Part shown: positions 8,992 to 17,117 of the stretch, piece by piece
Layout of the letters: each line of letters starts with the position of its first letter
Numbering within the stretch: position 1 is the first letter of the stretch
NCBI GenBank assembly: GCA_026724425.1
Contig: JAIUCV010000076.1
Span: 3,743,501 to 3,807,500 of the forward strand
DNA from: Erythrophleum ivorense
Lineage: Eukaryota > Streptophyta > Magnoliopsida > Fabales > Fabaceae
Length of the DNA: 64,000 bases
Reading direction: 5' to 3'
Position numbers and translations under genes: made by a program
Notes under the pieces: generated by a model
What the model saw: the letters and a program-made list of their open reading frames with translations, nothing else
Databases searched by the model: none
What the model was told of the DNA's origin: nothing

Positions 8992-11900
8992 ATGTCTCAC
9001 TCAGCGGGAAGCTCCCCCGAAAGAGAACCGCGACACAACCACAAGACTCTCCCGGAGAATCTTCCCGAAGACAGAGAAGACCTTCTCGAACAAGAGAAGA
9101 ACCACGTCGAGCACGACGAAAACACACAGCGCGACAAGCCCGAAGACACAATTCCGCCGCCAGCTCCCGCTCGCCGCAGACCCAGAGCAAAGGTCGTCAA
9201 GCACGACGACCTGATGAAGACGATCCAAAGGGCTATGAAGCCATTCTCCGAAGAAATCCAAACGATGCAAGCATGCCAGAAGAAGACGCAGGATTTCATC
9301 GACTTGGTAACAGCGGATGACGGCAAGTTTTCGCCGGTTCGTCGACTCTCGTTCGATACACCGACAGGTCATGCCACGGGGACCGCGGTAGCAGACGCAA
9401 CTGCTAATCGGACAGACGCGACGAGCCGAATCTCGCGGGCCAGCAAGCAGACTTACGCCGAGCTCGATAGGATTAATCGTCGGCTAGACGAGTTTAATTC
9501 CAGAGTGCACCTCGTCACGAGCGCTGCACCAGAGTTGGCAAAAATCCTTGCCGACACCCGGAGGAGTCCGCTGACGGCAAGGATTCGCAGAATCCGGCTC
9601 CGCGACAGAGTCCGACTGAAGATCGAGCCCTTTGCCGGCGAAGAAGACCCGAAGAAGTGGTTGACAGCTTTCAACCTCGCTATGACAAGAGAACAGTACG
9701 CCACTCCTGGGGAGAGAGAGGCGAACTATTGTCAAGTCTTCATCGAGCATATGACGAAAGAAGCACTCGGATGGTTCTCCAGCCTCCCTGCCGAGTCGAT
9801 CGATAACTTCGACGACTTGACGAGCGCATTCTTAAAACACTACTCCATGAACATGACCAGGGTAACCCGAAACATGTTTACCATGACGCAATCAAGGGGA
9901 GAACCGCTGCGAAGTTTCATGGAAAGGTTTAAGAAAGCCGCGATGGATCTCGGCGACATGCCAGATAGCGTTTCGCTGGAGGCACTCCGCAACGGCCTCC
10001 GATACTACTCTAAGTTTAAAGCGGATCTCTCTCTCCAACCATCGCCGACCCTCGAAGACGCGCTCCATCGATCCCAGAGGTATATCTTCCTCGAAGAAGA
10101 CACCGACTTCTACGCCGAGAAGAGCGGTGAGAAAAAGCCCGCCATCGCCAGACCTAGGGAAGAAGGTCATGAACAGCGACGAAGGCCAGAGGTCAGGAGA
10201 TCACTCTCTTTTGCCGTCGACGACGACCTCAACCACTGGGACCCAGCAGAGCAGCCGCAAGCACTCGCACTGACGTCGTCTCGTCCAACCGTCACCGACC
10301 CGGATGACGACAATAATCATGACCTGTTCTGCAGCTTCCACGGTCGAACCGGTCATGCAACGGAGAACTGTAGGCATCTCATCGGCAGCCTCCTCAGGAA
10401 GTACCGAGAAGGAGTCGTCGCGGTAGAAGGCGACCGATCTCAAGGCAAAGATTTCGTGCCGAAGCCGGCCAAAGGGGGGCAAAAGGGAAAGCGACCCCGT
10501 CAGTTTCGCCCCCAAAAGCAGGGGAAGGTAAATCCGAAGCCAGCGTCTGAGAAGGAAGATCACGACCATCCCGAAGATTTTCCGCCCCCACCAAAGCGAC
10601 AGGTCAGCATGATCATGGGAAGTCTCTTAGACAACAACGATTCCATCTCGGCAATCAAGGAGTACGAGCGAAAGGCCGTCTCGGCCCAGCGCCGCCCCAG
10701 TTCCCATCAGGATGGAGAAGCCCTACTCAACCAACTTGTCCGTCAAGACACGAGCATGATATCCTTCACGGACAAGGATGCGGAGGGGCTGGATACCCCG
10801 CATCTCGACCCGCTAGTGGTCAAAATACAAGTCCACGATTGCGATGTAGCAAAGATACTAGTTGACACTGGGAGCACGGTGAATCTGATCTTTAAGGAGA
10901 CCCTAGACCGGATGGGGATTGAAGAAGAAACCATCAAGCCAGCATCTCGTCCGCTGACTGGATTCACCGCCGACACCGTGTTCAGTATCGGCACTATCCG
11001 CTTGCCCGTCTACGTCGGAGGAATTTCCAAGCTCGTGAAATTCATCGTCATAGACAGACCAGCAATATATAACGCGATTCTAGGAACGCCGTGGATCCAC
11101 GAGATGAAAGCCGTTGTCTCGACGTTTCATCAGTGCGTCAAATTTCCAACACCGTTGGGAATCTTCACATTACGCGGCAGCCAAAGAGTGTCAAGATCCT
11201 GCTTCCTCCAAGAACGCCGACTCCGCTCTTCATCCTCATGCATGATCAATGAAGAGCTCGACCCGCGACTCCCCTACCATCAGAGACCTAAACCCGATCT
11301 CGTCGACCAGGTCAGCATCGACGAGACGAAACCGGAAAGGAGCGTTGGTATCGGCAGCAACCTCAACGCCGAAATCAGAACCCAGCTGGTGGATCTACTG
11401 AAGGAGAACGTGCATCTCTTCGCATGGTCAATGGAGGATATGAAAGGAATAGATCCCAGGATCACCTCGCATGAGCTCAACGTTGACCCCACCTACAAAC
11501 CAATCAAGCAGAAGAGGCGCAAGCTCGGCACCGACAAAGCTCAAGCAGTCAATGACGAAGTCGAAAAGCTACTACGAGCCGGATCAATCACCGAAGTAAA
11601 GTACCCCGACTGGCTCACCAATCCGGTCGTCGTCAAGAAAAAGAACAGGAAGTGGAGAGTATGTGTGGACTTCACCGACCTGAACAAGGCTTGCCCAAAG
11701 GATAGCTTTCCGCTGCCACATATCGATCGCCTCGTCGAAGCTACGGCGGGGAACGAACTACTCTCCTTCATGGATGCATTCTCCGGCTACAACCAGATAT
11801 TCATGCACCCAGACGACCGCGAGAAGACAGCCTTCATCACTGATCGAGGCACATACTGCTACAAAGTCATGCCCTTCGGCTTGAAGAACGCTGGCGCCAC

Positions 11901-14412
11901 TTACCAAAGATTGGTCAACAAGATGTTTGCAAAACAGCTCGGCAACAGCATGGAAGTCTACATCGACGACATGTTGGTAAAATCTGCTAAAGCCGAAGAT
12001 CACGTCAAGAACCTTCAAGAATGCTTTCAGGTTCTAACAAAATACGGAATGAAGCTCAACCCGGCGAAGTGCAATTTCGCCGTCACCTCCGGAGAATTCC
12101 TCGGCTACATCGTAACCCAGCGCGGCATTGAGGCAAACCCGAAGCAGATCTCGGCAATTCTCGACCTCCCCTCGCCAAAAAACTCAAAGGAGGTCCAGAG
12201 ACTCACTGGCCGAATCGCCGCACTAAATAGATTCATCTCGCGTTCGACCGACAAGTGCCTCCCCTTTTACCAACTGCTCCGCTCCAACAAGCTCTTTAAA
12301 TGGGACGAGAAGTGTGAAGACGCATTCAAGCAACTGAAAGAGTATCTCACTACCCCGCCGATCCTCGCAAAACCCGAAGACGGCGAGACGTTGCTCCTCT
12401 ACATCGCCATATCAAGCACAGCCGTTAGCGGCGCGCTGGTCCGAGAAGATCGCGGCGAGCAGAAGCCCATCTTCTACGTGAGCAAAACCCTCAACGATGC
12501 CGAGACGAGATATCCTACCCTCGAAAAGCTGGCATTAGCGGTAGTGATCTCGGCAAGAAAATTGAGACCATACTTCCAGTCCCACGCAATCATCGTCCTC
12601 TCAAGCCAACCGTTGCGCCAAATCCTTCACGGCCCAAACCAATCGGGTCGCATGGCAAGATGGGCGGTAGAACTGTCAGAGCACGACATCGAATTCAAAG
12701 GCCGAACCAGCGCAAAATCCCAGGTTCTCGCCGACTTCATTGTCGAGATCCCACCAGAGCTCGTCGTGAACGAAGCCGAGCATATCGCCAAATGGCTCCT
12801 GCACGTTGACGGAGCTTCGTCCAAGCAAGGATCTGGTGTCGGCATCCGCCTCGTATCCCCTACAGGCGAGATTCTCGAACAGTCCTTCAAACTCGACTTT
12901 CCAGCATCCAATAACGAGGCCGAATATGAGGCAGTCATCGCAGGGCTACGTCTCGCAAAGGAAGTCGGGGCCGAGCACGTGCACACATTCTGCGATTCTC
13001 AGCTCGTGGCAAAGCAATTCAGCGGAGACTACGACGCTAAGAACGACCGCATGGACGCATATCTCAAGGTAACGACGGAACTGTCCAAGCAATTCAAGTC
13101 GTTCGAGTTGACAAAAATTCCCAGTGCCGAGAACACAGAAGCCGACGCGCTCGCTGCCTTAGCCTCGAGGACCGACTCGGCTTTGCGGCGAACGATTCCC
13201 GTCGAAACAATTGAGCAACCTAGCATCAAACTTCCTAAAGGAGCGTTTATCATGACGATATATCAAGAAGAGGAGGAAGATGAAGAAGACGAGCCAATGA
13301 CCCCCGAGTCAGAAGAAGACCAATCTCGCTCGTGGCAGGACGAGATCAAAGATTATCTGATCAACGGCACGATTCCAGCCAATCGTTGGGCAGCTCGTCT
13401 ACTACGCCGCAAAGCCGCCTACTACTTCCTCCAAAACGACGAATTATTCCGGTGGACCGCAAACAAAGTCATCCTACGTTGTTGCGACGAGACGCAGGCC
13501 AAGAAGGTGATGATTGAGACTCACGAAGGAGCCGGAGGAAACCACGCCGGCGGAAAATCCCTGGCCTCTAAGATTAAGAAGCACGGACTGTTCTGGCCAA
13601 AGATGATCGAAGACTGCGAAAATCACACCGCGAAGTGCATTCCCTGCCAAAGATACGCCCCGATCATCAACGCCCCGACGCAAGAACTTCAAGCGTCTGT
13701 CCCGGCATATCCCTTTATGCGCTGGGCGATGGATATCGTCGGCCCGATGCCACGGTCCCGGCAATGCGCATACCTCCTGATCGTCACCGACTACTTCACC
13801 AAGTGGGTAGAAGCTAAAGCCTTCCCGAACCCCACTGCCAAAGACGTGCAGAACTTCATCTACCATATGAAATCGTCACCGACAATGGTGGCCAATTCGT
13901 CGCGGCAAGCTTCCGCGAGTTCTGTGCCAATTGGAAGATCAAGCTCGTTTATTCCACACCAAGATACCCCCAAGCCAATGGGCAAGCCGAGGCAACAAAC
14001 AAAACTATCGTCGACGACCGACGGAAGTCCCTCGAGTTCGACGTCATCCGGAGCCGGTACTTCCTCCAGTCCCACCTCGGAATCCGCGTCCGAGTCATTC
14101 TCCGGGATCTCATCGCGATACCCGGAACTCTCACTATCCTCGTCCCGCAAGGACGGAGCATCGAAATCAGCACGGACCCCCGAAGAAGGGTCTTTGGCCG
14201 TAGAATCCGGCCTTTCCGCCGTCGCCGCCCTACGACGACTCTCCAGGATCCGGCTCGCTCGGACCGCACCACCGAGAAAGCCCGGGATTAGATTTGAAAG
14301 CGGGACGTCATCGTCGTCCCGCGCTATGGCTTTCCCTTTCCCCTTTCGATCCGACGGATCCATCAGACAAGAATCAGAAGACGAAGAGCCAAGATTTGAC
14401 GAGAGACCCTAA
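8992..14412 (+). CDS. Gag-Pol polyprotein of element A (integrase truncated)
   Basis: I start it at the ATG at 8992, just after the PBS; the frame is also open upstream into the LTR. Order: gag core (about 9620-9900, KKWLTAFNLAM and ALGWFSSLP), a CX2-type zinc knuckle (CSFHGRTGHATENC, about 10330), aspartic protease (VDTGSTVNLIF, 10861-), RT (VYIDDML near 11955-11975; MPFGLKNAGATYQR), the RT-linked RNase H (about 12290-12650), a second plant-type RNase H (VDGASSKQGSG at about 12804; NNEAEYEA), then the H2C2 finger and start of the integrase core (WAMDIVGPMP). At about 13861 a 28-bp deletion shifts the frame, and at about 14010-14020 a larger deletion joins it to antisense-ORF sequence, so the Ser-rich last 180 residues are spurious. 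Gag to RNase H looks intact; integrase cannot be functional. Confidence 0.9.
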   Translation: MSHSAGSSPEREPRHNHKTLPENLPEDREDLLEQEKNHVEHDENTQRDKPEDTIPPPAPARRRPRAKVVKHDDLMKTIQRAMKPFSEEIQTMQACQKKTQDFIDLVTADDGKFSPVRRLSFDTPTGHATGTAVADATANRTDATSRISRASKQTYAELDRINRRLDEFNSRVHLVTSAAPELAKILADTRRSPLTARIRRIRLRDRVRLKIEPFAGEEDPKKWLTAFNLAMTREQYATPGEREANYCQVFIEHMTKEALGWFSSLPAESIDNFDDLTSAFLKHYSMNMTRVTRNMFTMTQSRGEPLRSFMERFKKAAMDLGDMPDSVSLEALRNGLRYYSKFKADLSLQPSPTLEDALHRSQRYIFLEEDTDFYAEKSGEKKPAIARPREEGHEQRRRPEVRRSLSFAVDDDLNHWDPAEQPQALALTSSRPTVTDPDDDNNHDLFCSFHGRTGHATENCRHLIGSLLRKYREGVVAVEGDRSQGKDFVPKPAKGGQKGKRPRQFRPQKQGKVNPKPASEKEDHDHPEDFPPPPKRQVSMIMGSLLDNNDSISAIKEYERKAVSAQRRPSSHQDGEALLNQLVRQDTSMISFTDKDAEGLDTPHLDPLVVKIQVHDCDVAKILVDTGSTVNLIFKETLDRMGIEEETIKPASRPLTGFTADTVFSIGTIRLPVYVGGISKLVKFIVIDRPAIYNAILGTPWIHEMKAVVSTFHQCVKFPTPLGIFTLRGSQRVSRSCFLQERRLRSSSSCMINEELDPRLPYHQRPKPDLVDQVSIDETKPERSVGIGSNLNAEIRTQLVDLLKENVHLFAWSMEDMKGIDPRITSHELNVDPTYKPIKQKRRKLGTDKAQAVNDEVEKLLRAGSITEVKYPDWLTNPVVVKKKNRKWRVCVDFTDLNKACPKDSFPLPHIDRLVEATAGNELLSFMDAFSGYNQIFMHPDDREKTAFITDRGTYCYKVMPFGLKNAGATYQRLVNKMFAKQLGNSMEVYIDDMLVKSAKAEDHVKNLQECFQVLTKYGMKLNPAKCNFAVTSGEFLGYIVTQRGIEANPKQISAILDLPSPKNSKEVQRLTGRIAALNRFISRSTDKCLPFYQLLRSNKLFKWDEKCEDAFKQLKEYLTTPPILAKPEDGETLLLYIAISSTAVSGALVREDRGEQKPIFYVSKTLNDAETRYPTLEKLALAVVISARKLRPYFQSHAIIVLSSQPLRQILHGPNQSGRMARWAVELSEHDIEFKGRTSAKSQVLADFIVEIPPELVVNEAEHIAKWLLHVDGASSKQGSGVGIRLVSPTGEILEQSFKLDFPASNNEAEYEAVIAGLRLAKEVGAEHVHTFCDSQLVAKQFSGDYDAKNDRMDAYLKVTTELSKQFKSFELTKIPSAENTEADALAALASRTDSALRRTIPVETIEQPSIKLPKGAFIMTIYQEEEEDEEDEPMTPESEEDQSRSWQDEIKDYLINGTIPANRWAARLLRRKAAYYFLQNDELFRWTANKVILRCCDETQAKKVMIETHEGAGGNHAGGKSLASKIKKHGLFWPKMIEDCENHTAKCIPCQRYAPIINAPTQELQASVPAYPFMRWAMDIVGPMPRSRQCAYLLIVTDYFTKWVEAKAFPNPTAKDVQNFIYHMKSSPTMVANSSRQASASSVPIGRSSSFIPHQDTPKPMGKPRQQTKLSSTTDGSPSSSTSSGAGTSSSPTSESASESFSGISSRYPELSLSSSRKDGASKSARTPEEGSLAVESGLSAVAALRRLSRIRLARTAPPRKPGIRFESGTSSSSRAMAFPFPFRSDGSIRQESEDEEPRFDERP
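14010..14363 (-). pseudogene. Remnant of the antisense ORF in element A
   Basis: On the minus strand the frame starts MDPSDRKGKGKAIARDDDDV and follows the first ~115 residues of the antisense gene of element B (17118-). It then runs at the deletion junction into antisense integrase sequence. The Transposase_28-like domain, later exons and coiled coil are all missing. The upstream region toward the 3' LTR, which would hold its promoter, is retained. Confidence 0.85.
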
Positions 14413-15181
14413 AAATTCTGACGAAGAGGGAGAATCGAGGCGAGGAGAGAAAGGATTTCAAGTCAAGGATCAAGCGAATCTAAAACAATTACGCAAAACC
14501 TATCGGTTTAATCGAGCAATGCAACTCAGATTCAAGATAGGAGAAGGAAATTACCTTTTCTTTCTCAGGACGGTTGAAGGCAGTGAGCAGGCAAAAAAGG
14601 AATTAATGTGGAGGAGAAATCCGAACGGTCCCTTTAAGAGAAGTTTCCCAACTTCCAAGGAAAAAACTTCCCTTCCTTTTTCCCGCTTGGAAAAGCCTAA
14701 CGGGACTTGGGCCTTTTTTGCAAAATCTCAACCGCCGAACCACTTTAGCAGTTTTAATAAGATGTGCATTGATGACGTGGCAATCCCACTCCTGACGAAC
14801 CGCCTGCCAAGCGGTATAGCTCCTTCTTTTGACGAGCTGGCGTTAAAATGAGGATGAACGGTCATTCTCTTCGACGAGCTGACTCGAATGAGACCGTTAT
14901 AGATGGTTGATCCTTTTTGACGAGCTGATGTCAAAAACAATCATCGAAATGCATATTCTTTCGCGGACAAGATGACGTCAACGTACTCTTTTCCCTTCCT
15001 ATGGTTTTTATCCCAAACCGGGTTTTTCCATATCAAGGTTTTAACGAGGCGGTACGAATCTAAAGTCAATCGCACCTAAGACGAGCTAGCACTGGCGCCT
15101 TGTGCTGTTATTAATAACTCTCGAGCTCAACTCCCATTCATGAAGTTCGCCGAGACCAAATTGCATTTGTCTCGCCAAACT
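14413..15181 (-). promoter_or_regulatory. Untranslated region upstream of the antisense ORF, element A
   Basis: No coding frame is convincing here. Three GACGAGCTG-type motifs occur at 14831, 14873 and 14919, the last being GACGAGCTGATGTCA with a TGACG/ACGTCA-like bZIP core. Counterparts are in element B at 16592, 16640 and 16681. By position this is the 5' flank of the antisense gene; a regulatory role is inferred. Confidence 0.4.
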
Positions 15182-15191
15182 GGGGGGGGGG
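15182..15191 (+). other. Polypurine tract of element A
   Basis: A run of ten G lies six bases before the 3' LTR, the expected position for plus-strand priming. Element B has the equivalent on the minus strand at about 16337-16345. Confidence 0.75.
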
Positions 15192-15197
15192 ACTTAT

Positions 15198-15679
15198 TGT
15201 TAGAGGTGAAATGAGCACATTTCCCCGAGCCCGTCGTAATGATTAACAGCACCAAGGCCCAGCCCGTCTTAAGCCCTAGCCTCCTTACAGAAATGGAAAG
15301 CCTTGAGGAGGAAGGCAATACCTTAAGCAAAAAGGAAAAAGAAGCAGCTGCCACTCGAAGAAAGGAAAGAAATCAAGAGAAGAAGAAGTTTTCCTTTATG
15401 ATCAAGAGGAGAATATTCAGAAGAGAATCGTCTTAACTCAATTATATAAAGAGAGGTCTTCATTCCCTGAAGACCAAGTCACGCAGCCCCGAAAACCCTA
15501 AAGCACTTTGCTCATCTCTTCTCTATTTTATTCGCTATCTGCATTACGTCTCGTCAAGGCTTGTTTGACGAGACTATCTCTTGTATCTGAACTCCTTTCG
15601 AGTAATTAATCCAAAGCTTCCCAAGTCTCCCATCCGAAATATCCCGTCATACTAACGTGTGCTATTTCTGGAATCAACA
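15198..15679 (+). repeat. 3' LTR of element A (482 bp)
   Basis: It differs from the 5' LTR at two positions by eye (GCAGCTGCC versus GCAGCCGCC, and AAAGAAAT versus AAATAAAT). That indicates a recent insertion, and it is followed by the ATCAC target duplication. Confidence 0.95.
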
Positions 15680-15684
15680 ATCAC

Positions 15685-15840
15685 CTCTAGCTCTACACAC
15701 CAATTTATCTAAACGGCATTGCAACAAAGACTGCAATGCTTGTCGCCAAATTTGCTGCATAAGAGCTTCGATTATACTGGTGAGTATAAGAGCTTTGATT
15801 TACTATGCATGTCTATTACACAGCCTTTTCTCCATGGATG
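15685..15840 (+). pseudogene. DC1-domain pseudogene, segment 2 of 3
   Basis: This 156-bp island of host exon lies between elements A and B (about 166 bp with the duplications). It continues segment 1 (SPSPLALHTNLSKRHCNKDCNACRQ), and after a small frame change reads FDYTGEYKSFDLL...QPFLHGCH, typical of DC1 linkers. It joins segment 3 across element B. A frame lesion lies near 15755-15770. Confidence 0.85.
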
Positions 15841-15845
15841 TCATC

Positions 15846-16329
15846 TGTTGATTCCAGAAATAGCACACGTTAATGTGACGGGATATTTCGGATGGGAGAC
15901 TTGGGAAGCTTTGGATTAATTACTCAAAAAGAAGATTGGATACAAGAGATTGTCTCGTCAAACAAGCCTTGACGAGACGTAATGCGAATATCGAATAAAA
16001 TAGAGAAGAGATGGGCGAATGCTTTTAGGGTTTGCAAGGTTGTGTGTCTTGGTCTTCAGGAAATGAAGACCTCTCCTTATATAGTTGAGTTAAGGCGATT
16101 CTCTTCTGAATATTCTCCTCTTGATCATAAAGGAAAACTTCTTCTTCTCTTGATTTCTTTCCTTTCTTTGAGTGGCGGCTGCATCTTTTTCCTTTTAGCT
16201 TAAGGTATTACCTTCCTCCTCAAGGCTTTCCATTTCTGTGAGGAGGCTAGGGTTGAAGACGGGCTGGGCTTTTGGTGCTGTTACTCATTGCGATGGGCTC
16301 GGGGAAATGTGCTCATTTCACCTCTAACA
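15846..16329 (-). repeat. 3' LTR of element B (484 bp)
   Basis: It runs TGTTGATTCC to CCTCTAACA on the plus strand. It keeps the two hairpins seen in element A: GTCTCGTCAA/TTGACGAGAC at 15952-15978 and GGTCTTCA/TGAAGACC at 16051-16071. A reversed TATATA box lies near 16078-16084. Confidence 0.95.
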
Positions 16330-17117
16330 ATAAGTCCCCCCCCAGTTTGGCGAGCCAAATGCAATTTGGTCTCGGCGAACTTCATGAATGGGAGTTGAGC
16401 TCAAGAGTTATAAGTAACAGCATAAGGCGCCGGTGCTAGCTCGTCTTGGGTGCGATTGACTTTAGATTCGTACCGCCTCGTTAAAACCTTGATATGGAAA
16501 AACCCGGTTTGGGATAAAAACCATAAGAAGGGAAAAGAGTACGTTGACGTCATCCTGTCCGCAAAAGAATGTGCATTTCGATGATTGTTCTTGACGTCAG
16601 CTCGTCAAAGAGAATCAACCATCTATGACGATCTCATACGAGTCAGCTCGCCGAAGAGAATAAACGTCCGTCCTTATTTCAACGTTAGCTCGTCAAAGAA
16701 AGAATTATACCGCTTAGCATGCAGTTCGTCAAGAGTGGGATTGCCACGTCATCAATGCACATTTTATTAAAACTGAAAAGTAGGTTTTTCCAAGCGGGAA
16801 AAAGGAAGGGAAGTTTTTTTCCCTTGAAAGTCGCGAAACTTCTCTTAAAGAGACCGTTCGGATTTCTTTTCCACATTAACTCCTTTTTTGCCTGTTCATT
16901 GCTTCCAACCGTCGTGAAAGAGAAAAGGTAATTTCCTTCTTTCATCTCGAATCCGAGTCGCATTGCTTGGTTAAACCGATAGGTTTTGTGTAATCGTCTT
17001 AGATTTGCTTGCTTCTTGACTTGAAATTCCTTCTCTTCTCGCCTCGATCTTTCCTCTCGTCAGAATTTTTAGGGTTTCTCGTCGAATTTTGACTCTTCGT
17101 CTTCCGATTCTCGTCTG
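16330..17117 (+). promoter_or_regulatory. 5' flank of the antisense gene, element B
   Basis: It holds the reversed polypurine tract next to the LTR, then non-coding sequence up to the antisense ATG. Three imperfect copies of a TGACGTCAGCTCGTCAA-like motif lie at 16592, 16640 and 16681, spaced about 45 bp. Element A keeps the same arrangement. A promoter function is inferred from position only. Confidence 0.4.

Larger units (their letters stand above)
8443..15679 (+). mobile_element. Tat-lineage Ty3/Gypsy retrotransposon, young and internally deleted (element A)
   Basis: It has two 482-bp LTRs (8443-8924 and 15198-15679) that differ at two positions by my count. It is flanked by perfect 5-bp duplications ATCAC (8438-8442 and 15680-15684). 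PBS at 8927-8943 and a G10 polypurine tract at 15182-15191. The internal region carries gag, protease, RT, two RNase H domains and a broken integrase, then the start of an antisense ORF. A second RNase H domain and an antisense extra ORF are hallmarks of the Tat/Retand group. Compared with B it lacks about 4.0 kb. It is inserted in a DC1 gene exon. Confidence 0.95.

Noticed and set aside
14020..14412. Ser-rich C-terminal extension of the element A polyprotein as a novel domain
   Set aside because: It is the reverse complement of the antisense ORF start, reached only because of deletions.
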